The notes below the pieces were generated by a model. The model worked only from the letters and a program-made list of their open reading frames with translations, did no database searches and was not told the DNA's origin. From Malaya genurostris (lineage: Eukaryota; Arthropoda; Insecta; Diptera; Culicidae): a DNA stretch of 64,000 bases. Within the stretch, counting starts at the first letter, position 1, and each line of letters starts with the position of its first letter. The position numbers and the translations under genes are program-made. Of the stretch, positions 58,301 to 64,000 are shown piece by piece. Location of the stretch: contig NC_080572.1 in NCBI RefSeq assembly GCF_030247185.1, positions 129,458,405-129,522,404 of the forward strand, read 5' to 3'.

Positions 58301-59796
58301 AATTTATATACATAAAATAGTTTTATGATTGATTTATATTATTTCTATAAGTACACTAAAATTTGTTGTTTATATTTATTCAAGTATATATCATATATTT
58401 CTGAGCATCAAACATTATTGAGAAACTTGGACTCCTAAAAGTACTTACCGCCCGGAATTCCACAAATAAATGGATGACATGGGCAGATAAATGCTCCACA
58501 TGATGTGAACTTTGTGTCCAATCTCTGCATAACAAGTTTCCGTACCGCTAGGTTGCTCCGCAGGGTTAAATATACCTGCTTTTTAGAAATTAAAGCACCA
58601 GCTTTCTTCTCCATCCCCTTAACTGATTTGCTGCGAACAACTTCAAAAACCAACCTATCACCATGGTAACCTATCAGATACACGAGTATTAGAATGAAAC
58701 ACGTGTATGATCAAGTCAATCTGCATCAGAAGGAGTATTTTATAGTTTGAATAATTAACAAACATTCAAATCTTAAAAGTCGTCAAGCAATGCCAACAAG
58801 TTTCAGGTATTCAACCAACTAACCAAACGGAGTTAACTAATGTTTAAAAACAAGCTTTTGGAATACCACTCGAAACGAGTACATGTAAACGCTTCAGACG
58901 ACCTGCGATCTTAGTATGTTATAATACAATAAAAGAATGTGGAATGTTACCTCATATTTTCTCTCAAAACTTTCCATTTCTTCAGAGGTTATAATATTGC
59001 TGTGTTCTATTCTATGTTCGGATACGTAATCATTGCTTTTGAGTGTTTTTTTTGGCACGTCGCTGATACGAATCTTCAGATTTTCTGGTGTTGTTATATA
59101 CATTCTGAGTAATCGCTTGCTTTAAATATTTTTCATAAATTAAACCAGGATTACATCCGACAAATGTTTTAAATATCTCTTGTTGCCAACTATACCCTTC
59201 GTTGTATTGAAGGAAAGCTATTTTCACTCTGCGCTCATACGACCCACGCGATGAGAGGTACAATCTTTTTCCACCGATAAACTTAACCACGGATGCAAAC
59301 ACAGCTTCGGAATCATTCGAAGTTTTTCCACCTATCAGAAGCTCTGCTTTTTCTGCTAGATCTTCGAATATTTGAGAAATCTTTTCAAAAAGTCCTTCTT
59401 GGCTTAAAATATCATACTCGGATTTCTGTGAACTTGGATCTAAACATTCTAATGGTATACTGAATTCCTCTGAAACTGTATTTTGTTCGGATTCATTTGT
59501 TTCAGAATTCAGTTTCAGAAGGTTTATCGTTTCCATAAGCTCTATATCATAAGAATCTTCGTCGTCATAATTTGGTTCCGTTTCGTGAGACTCTTTTTGT
59601 TTACAAAAATAATACCTACAATTTTCGTGTATTCCAAAAACGTGGTATGGTATGTTCCGAAAGTCGGATCTAAGTTCATCCGCACTGTTGTTGTTAATTG
59701 CACAATATTGAATAGCGCTTCGAGCTCCTTTCCCGAGTCGGTAAATTTTACTTTCTAAAATTTTTTTCGACTCCGATGTTTTTCCTGCTGAAAGCT

Positions 59797-60136
59797 GTAA
59801 TAATACATTTTAGTATCGCACTAATTTACTAGCATGGAATAAGATACAATAAATTATAAGATTGTTGTTATACGTGGTAGAACATTAGACTCAAATATTT
59901 TTATTTTGCCATAAAGGACGACATTTTCATTATTCAAATTCAACTTCAACTATAATTTGAATTCATGTATTTATTGATATGTTGTTTAGAAATGCATATA
60001 GTATTCAGAAAAAATAGTACATATAATCAATTTGGAGATTGGTATTTGAAAGAATCTTTTGCATATCTTTTTTACGGCCTTCATGATTCAAAGGTAGAGA
60101 TAGGTTTTTACATAGTATGTTACATATGTTACATTT
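59797..60136. other. Upstream of the YqaJ exon; no exon recognised
   Basis: Should contain intron 5' of exon A if the locus is complete. No upstream coding exon is readable before DR1 copy 5 begins near 60137. Confidence 0.4.
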
Positions 60137-60800
60137 TTGTCGCGAATAAAACATAGTTTTTACTATGAGGCGCCTTTTCAAAATTTACTCTCTGAGAGAG
60201 TGATAGGTTTTTGATCGTGTATATCTCTTGTTGTATCTAACGAATCAACATAATTTTTGCTACCTAAAATCGGAAATATGTTCATAAATTTGTGATAAAA
60301 TTTCCAATTGTGTGACATAGTCTCAAACAATTCAAAATTATTTTTTCTGAAATGTTTGGTACCAACGAGTATAAAAGTGGAAAACTCATGTCGCGTGTGT
60401 ACTTTTCTCGTATTTTGAAAGCTCACAGCTCAGTGATCTGTAGCAGAATTTATACATTCTAATTACCAATAGATTCGAAATTTTTCAAGTTGAACGCGTA
60501 TTGCAAAAACATTGAAAACCCTGGTTTGACCGATGTCAGCACCAGCCAATCAGAACGCGTTCTGAGGAAGAGAACACAATATATGCTGCTGTACTACTGC
60601 ATCGGTATAAAAGATGAACATTCTACTTTCTTCCATCACTTGCTGAGCAACGGTCGTCGAAGCATGATATACGGCAGAGCAACATCGACGGCCTCACGAT
60701 TTTGTAATAAAGCGAACGCCGAACAGCAAAATTGCAGAACACCAAAAGCCTGCCAGTGGAAGTCGTCAGTCGTCATGAGAGCACTGTTCTGTTAAGTTGT
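60137..60800 (+). repeat. DR1, copy 5 (left part)
   Basis: TTTTTGTCGCGAATAAAACA is a decayed DR1 start. The next 450 bp match 6671-7150 closely, including CTGAGAGAGTGATAGGTTTT and CCAATCAGAACGCGTTCTGA. Downstream is TATAAAAGATGAAC (60607), a TATA box about 65 bp after the CCAAT box. The right DR1 end was not found. Confidence 0.6.
60607..60615 (+). promoter_or_regulatory. TATA box in DR1 copy 5
   Basis: TATAAAAGA preceded by CCAATCAGAACGCG. A CCAAT box plus TATA pair looks like a Pol II promoter. The sequence downstream (open from 60490 to 60795) shows no known protein motif. Confidence 0.4.
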
Positions 60801-60982
60801 CCGGTATTTGAGTAGGAATTCATTGTGAGTCCCAATTGTACCTACTGATTCTGCCCGAAATGGATTGTTTCATCTTCTATGAAGTCTAATTCGAGATCAC
60901 AATATATTCCGAATCAAATTTCGGACGAGTTTACCGAGTGTACACACCAAGAGCCATCTCAGTTCTGTCTACATGCATATCC

Positions 60983-61020
<38 letters not shown>

Positions 61021-61234
61021 ATTTATTGGAATATGAGTTAAAATTAAATTATTAAGATTTAAATTGGGTGTTCAGCCACAAGTGGTGACTTTTCAGCCCT
61101 ATTATATATATGATTTGGTTATTACCATGAGGACATTATTTGCTTCCGCAATTCTGAGATTTTTGTGTAGGGAAAATTCTAAACCTACTTGTATTGTGTA
61201 ATGGGGAAAAGGAACTTATATACTAACTTACTAA

Positions 61235-63886
61235 CTAATACAGAGAGCGAATCGATTCAATTGAAGATTGCATCGATTTTTGTCGGAATTTGCTTATAAT
61301 ATTATGTGACATTACATCTAATGGTTCTATATTTGTGAGTCTGTGTAACTCATTTGTACTAAACCAGGGAGGACGCTTCAGAATCATTTTCAGAATTTTA
61401 TTCTGAATCCTTTGAAGCGTTTTCTTCCTGGTGGAACAACAGCTTGACCAAATTGGTACCGCATAAAGCATGGCTGGTCTGAAAATTTGTTTATAAATTA
61501 ACAATTTGTTTTTTAGACAGAGCTTAGAATTTCTGTTTATAAGAGGATATAAACATTTAATATATTTATTACACTTTGCCTGGATTCCTTCAATGTGATC
61601 CTTGAAAGTGAGTTTTTTGTCATACGTTAAACCTAAGTATTTAGCTTGATCAGACCATGTCAATTCCAAGCCATTCAATTTGAGAATGTGATTATTGTTT
61701 GGTTTTAGAAAAGAAGCTCTTGGCTTGTGAGGAAAGATAATTAATTGCGTTTTTGCTGCATTTGGTTTAATTTTCCATTTTGACAGATAATCACTGAAAA
61801 TATTTAAACTTCTTTGTAGGCGACTGCAGATCACTCTTAGATTTCTACCTGTGGCTAACAGACTTGTGTCGTCACAGAATAGCGATTTCTGACAACCAAC
61901 GGGTAGACTTGGAAGATCAGAAGTGAAAATATTATACAAGATTGGAGCTACACTCGAACCCTGCGGAACACCGGCTCGTACGGGTAGCAATTCAGATTGA
62001 CAATTCTGATAGCTAACCTGAAAAGTACGATCAGTTAAATAATTTTGAATCATTTTGATCAAATAAATAGGAAACTGGAAATCAGACATTTTTGCTATTA
62101 AACCTTTGTGCCAAACACTGTCGAATGCTTTTTCTATGTCTAGAAGAACAACTCCAGTGGATAATCCAGAAGATTTATTTGATTTTATCATGTTCGTTAC
62201 TCTGACAAGTTGATGAGTAGTTGAATGTTCATGACGAAATCCAAACTGCTCTGGTAAAAAAATTGAATTCTCATTTATATGAGTCATCATTCTTAACAAG
62301 ATAATTTTTTCAAAAAGTTTACTGATAGAAGAAAGTAAGCTAATTGGGCGATAACTTGATGTTTCTGCTGGGTTTTTATCAGGTTTTAGGATAGGAATTA
62401 CTTTAGCGTTTTTCCATCTTTTTGGGAAGTAAGCTAATGAAAAACACTTGTTGAAAATTTTAACCAGGAGTCTCAAGGCAACATCGAGAAGATTTTTAAT
62501 AAGAATATTAAAAATTCCATCATTACCAGGAGCCTTCATGTTTTTGAGTTTCCTAATAATTGATTTAATTTCATCAAAATTCGTCTCAATAATGTCATCG
62601 TGTGATAACACTTGGGTTGAAATATGATCATACTTCAGTGAGACTTCATTTTCAATAGGACTCACAACGTTCAAATTAAAATTGTGTACACTCTCGAACT
62701 GCTGAGCAAGTTTTTGAGCTTTTTCGCCATTTGTAAGCAGTATTTGATTTCCTTCCTTGAGAGCAGGAATTGGTTTCTGAGGTTTCTTAAGAACCTTAGA
62801 AAGTTTCCAGAAAGGTTTAGAATATGGTTTAATTTGTTCAACTTCTTTAGCGAAATTTTCATTTCGCAAAAGAGTAAATCTATGTTTAATTTCTTTTTGT
62901 AAATCCTTAACTATGTTTTTCATAGCAGGATCACGAGAACGTTGATATTGTCGTCGACGAACATTCTTCAACCGAATGAGCAGTTGAAGATTGTCATCGA
63001 TGATAGGAGAATTTAATTTAGTTTGAGCTTTGGGAACTGAAAGATTTCTAGCTTCGATAATATAATGATTCAAATTATCAATTGCTGTGTCGATGTCCGC
63101 AGAATTTTCTAAAATAGTTTCATCATCCACATGATTTTCAATGTGAGATCTGTAATCCAACCAATTAGCTCTATGATAGTTGAAAATAGAACTAATTGGA
63201 TTAATTATAGCTTCGTTGGAAAGTCTGAATGTTACAGGAAGATGATCTGAGTCAAAATCAGCATGAGTAATCGGTTCACTACAAATGTGACTTTGATCTG
63301 TTAGAACCAGATCAATTGTAGACGGGTTTTTCACGGAAGAGAAACAAGTAGGATTACTGGGATGAAGAACTGTAAAGTAACCAGCTGAGAGTTGATTATG
63401 AAGTATTTTACCATTACTGTTATTTTGCCTACAATTCCACTGGACATGCTTAGCATTTAAGTCCCCTATTACGAAAAATTTCGATCGATATCTTGTAAGT
63501 TTTTGCAAATCGCCTTTAAAGAAATTTAATTGTTCGCCGGTGCATTGGAATGGCAAATATGCTCCAGCGATGAAATAAATTCCATGAATGGTTTCAACTT
63601 CGATTCCCAAGCTTTCAATAACTTTAGTATTGAAAGAAGGTAAAATTCGATGTTTAATTTGCCGTTGGACAAAAATGGCAACTCCACCACCAATTCCAGT
63701 AAACCTGTCAAATCGATGAACCACATAATGTGGATTACTTTTCAATTTTACATTTGGTTTAAGAAAAGTTTCTGTCACAATGGCAATATGAATTTTGTGA
63801 ACTTTGAGAAAATTATAAAATTCATCTTCACTCGATTTCAAAGATCGAGCATTCCAATTTAAAATATTCAAATAATTATTTAACAT
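61235..63886 (-). CDS. J1 ORF2: APE-type endonuclease and reverse transcriptase, intact
   Basis: 883 codons from ATG 63886 (a GTG one codon earlier is unlikely). Endonuclease: LNWNARSL (Asn near residue 12), VTETFLKP (Glu near 40), FVIGDLNAKHVQW, TIDLVLTD and SDHLPV, all catalytic residues present. RT: AKVIPILKPDKN, YRPISLLSSISKLFEK, EQFGFRHEHSTTHQL, LLDIEKAFDSVWH, RAGVPQGSSVAPILYNIFTS and LFCDDTSLLA (DD intact, Cys in place of the usual Ala; near residue 670). The C-terminal segment ends with AVPIWSSC and SSIESIRSLY. Jockey-clade layout, no RNase H. It nicks target DNA and copies the RNA by target-primed reverse transcription in the nucleus. ORF1 overlaps its start by 11 bp, so translation probably depends on reinitiation. 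Length and motifs look complete; activity is inference. Confidence 0.92.
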   Translation of the reverse strand: MLNNYLNILNWNARSLKSSEDEFYNFLKVHKIHIAIVTETFLKPNVKLKSNPHYVVHRFDRFTGIGGGVAIFVQRQIKHRILPSFNTKVIESLGIEVETIHGIYFIAGAYLPFQCTGEQLNFFKGDLQKLTRYRSKFFVIGDLNAKHVQWNCRQNNSNGKILHNQLSAGYFTVLHPSNPTCFSSVKNPSTIDLVLTDQSHICSEPITHADFDSDHLPVTFRLSNEAIINPISSIFNYHRANWLDYRSHIENHVDDETILENSADIDTAIDNLNHYIIEARNLSVPKAQTKLNSPIIDDNLQLLIRLKNVRRRQYQRSRDPAMKNIVKDLQKEIKHRFTLLRNENFAKEVEQIKPYSKPFWKLSKVLKKPQKPIPALKEGNQILLTNGEKAQKLAQQFESVHNFNLNVVSPIENEVSLKYDHISTQVLSHDDIIETNFDEIKSIIRKLKNMKAPGNDGIFNILIKNLLDVALRLLVKIFNKCFSLAYFPKRWKNAKVIPILKPDKNPAETSSYRPISLLSSISKLFEKIILLRMMTHINENSIFLPEQFGFRHEHSTTHQLVRVTNMIKSNKSSGLSTGVVLLDIEKAFDSVWHKGLIAKMSDFQFPIYLIKMIQNYLTDRTFQVSYQNCQSELLPVRAGVPQGSSVAPILYNIFTSDLPSLPVGCQKSLFCDDTSLLATGRNLRVICSRLQRSLNIFSDYLSKWKIKPNAAKTQLIIFPHKPRASFLKPNNNHILKLNGLELTWSDQAKYLGLTYDKKLTFKDHIEGIQAKCNKYIKCLYPLINRNSKLCLKNKLLIYKQIFRPAMLYAVPIWSSCCSTRKKTLQRIQNKILKMILKRPPWFSTNELHRLTNIEPLDVMSHNIISKFRQKSMQSSIESIRSLY

Positions 63887-64000
63887 CACTGTTAAATTTT
63901 AAATTCATTATAATATTATTTGCAAATTTCCATCCGATTTGAAATGCTTCAAAAAGTGATGAAGTCGAATTCATTTGGATGACCATTTGAAAAAGTTGAT
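63876..64000 (-). CDS. J1 ORF1, C-terminal end (partial)
   Basis: The minus strand reads QLFQMVIQMNSTSSLFEAFQ, IGWKFANNIIMNLKF and a stop (TAA at 63878-63876), overlapping the ORF2 start. This amphipathic tail is the end of the Gag-like ORF1, whose 5' half can be read from the decayed copies at 26046-26569 and 26829-28148. The beginning lies outside the window. Confidence 0.75.
   Translation of the reverse strand, partial: QLFQMVIQMNSTSSLFEAFQIGWKFANNIIMNLKFNSDVK

Larger units (their letters stand above)
56712..59796 (-). pseudogene. Insect YqaJ-domain protein (lambda-exonuclease fold), spliced, catalytic residues lost
   Basis: Three exons are readable. Exon A 59796-58945 follows acceptor TATTATTACAG. 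It reads LSAGKTSESKKI, YRLGKGARSAIQYCAINNNS, NIPYHVFGIHENCRYYFC, LIGGKTSNDSEAVF, KFIGGKRLYLSSRGSYERR and EEMESFERKYE, then donor GTAACA. One extra A in an A8 run near 59045 shifts the frame. Exon B (about 58675-58440) has TSCGAFICPCHPFICGIPGG and a perfect donor GTAAGT; its 5' edge is unclear. Exon C 57061-56712 (acceptor TTTGTATTGCAG) keeps phase and reads EIFIIKKAKRGKYSN, VVFIDAAHKDLIS and YDEQFFQNNIHPQLKLF. The order (ARSAI block, HVFG-C block, FIGGKR-RGSY block, YqaJ nuclease core) matches a family I know from insect genomes, often multicopy and possibly transposon-borne. The usual SPDG and E-x-K catalytic motifs read IPGG and FIIKK. A non-LTR scrap and (TTTA)n lie in the last intron. Confidence 0.6.
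60983..64000 (-). mobile_element. J1: apparently intact Jockey-type retrotransposon (5' part outside window)
   Basis: 3' end with an A28-type tail (T-run 60987-61014), 3' UTR with only a short TATATA (about 61104), complete ORF2 and the end of ORF1. Neighbouring dead copies at 16.6-30, 35.5 and 47.5 kb are of the same family, so this is the best candidate for a source-type copy in the window. Confidence 0.9.

Noticed and set aside
59100..59350. Possible Mor-type (phage activator) helix-turn-helix, from a GG-K-RLY...RR pattern
   Set aside because: The wider context (ARSAI, HVFG-C, FIGGKR-RGSY blocks and the C-terminal exon) fits the insect YqaJ-type family better, so the resemblance is probably superficial.

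Overview
The window reads as nuclear DNA of a mosquito-like dipteran with a large, repeat-rich genome. The reasons are short GT-AG introns, polyadenylation signals, a diverged copy of a conserved animal gene, and many insect-type transposons (Jockey-, CR1- and I-type non-LTR elements, mariners, hAT, PIF/Harbinger and piggyBac-type MITEs). The species is inference. There are no operons, CRISPR arrays or bacterial genes.

Gene content is low. The one clear host gene is on the + strand at 9.78-11.07 kb: the last two coding exons of the TRRAP/Nipped-A (Tra1) pseudokinase, with a 64-bp intron, the FATC end and an AATAAA signal. A second gene-like locus on the - strand (56.7-59.8 kb) is in at least three exons. 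It matches an insect protein family ending in a YqaJ (lambda-exonuclease fold) domain, but it has a frameshift and has lost the usual catalytic acidic residues.

Layout. 0-8 kb: remnants of a zinc-knuckle non-LTR element, split by a dispersed repeat called DR1 here (copies at 2.85 and 6.67 kb). 8.1-8.95 kb: a hAT MITE and a tRNA-like gene. 9.8-11.2 kb: TRRAP end. 11.2-12.1 kb: mariner scrap and a nested palindromic MITE. 12.1-15 kb: mostly featureless DNA. 15.07-33.22 kb: a recent tandem segmental duplication built of a Jockey element J1, a second Jockey element J2 and older repeats. It carries a 1.8-kb-arm inverted repeat whose centre survives only in unit 2, plus several MITE insertions whose empty sites are also in the window. 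J2 is complete in length (30.53-34.66 kb) with a 15-bp target-site duplication. 35.5-36.4 kb: another J1 fragment. 36.6-41.2 kb: a CR1-type element broken by a mariner and a Harbinger-like MITE. 41.5-46 kb: an old repeat (DR3) holding a hAT MITE and a 2.7-kb TIR element, itself invaded by a rosa-type (DD41D) mariner. 46.5-48 kb: DR1 with a palindromic J1 tail inside. 48.1-49.8 kb: two retroelement ORF1 remnants, one with a PHD finger. 51.9-55.7 kb: DR2 repeats and a TTAA element. 56.7-59.8 kb: the YqaJ-type locus. 61.0-64.0 kb: an apparently intact J1 whose ORF2 keeps its endonuclease and RT residues and whose ORF1 runs off the window.

J1 is the theme: the 61-64 kb copy looks able to encode its proteins, while the copies at 16.6-30 kb descend from one inverted (probably twin-primed) insertion that was then duplicated in inverted and direct orientation. 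A TATATA run in the J1 3' UTR has become a long (TA)n tract four times, and those tracts lie at or near rearrangement points.
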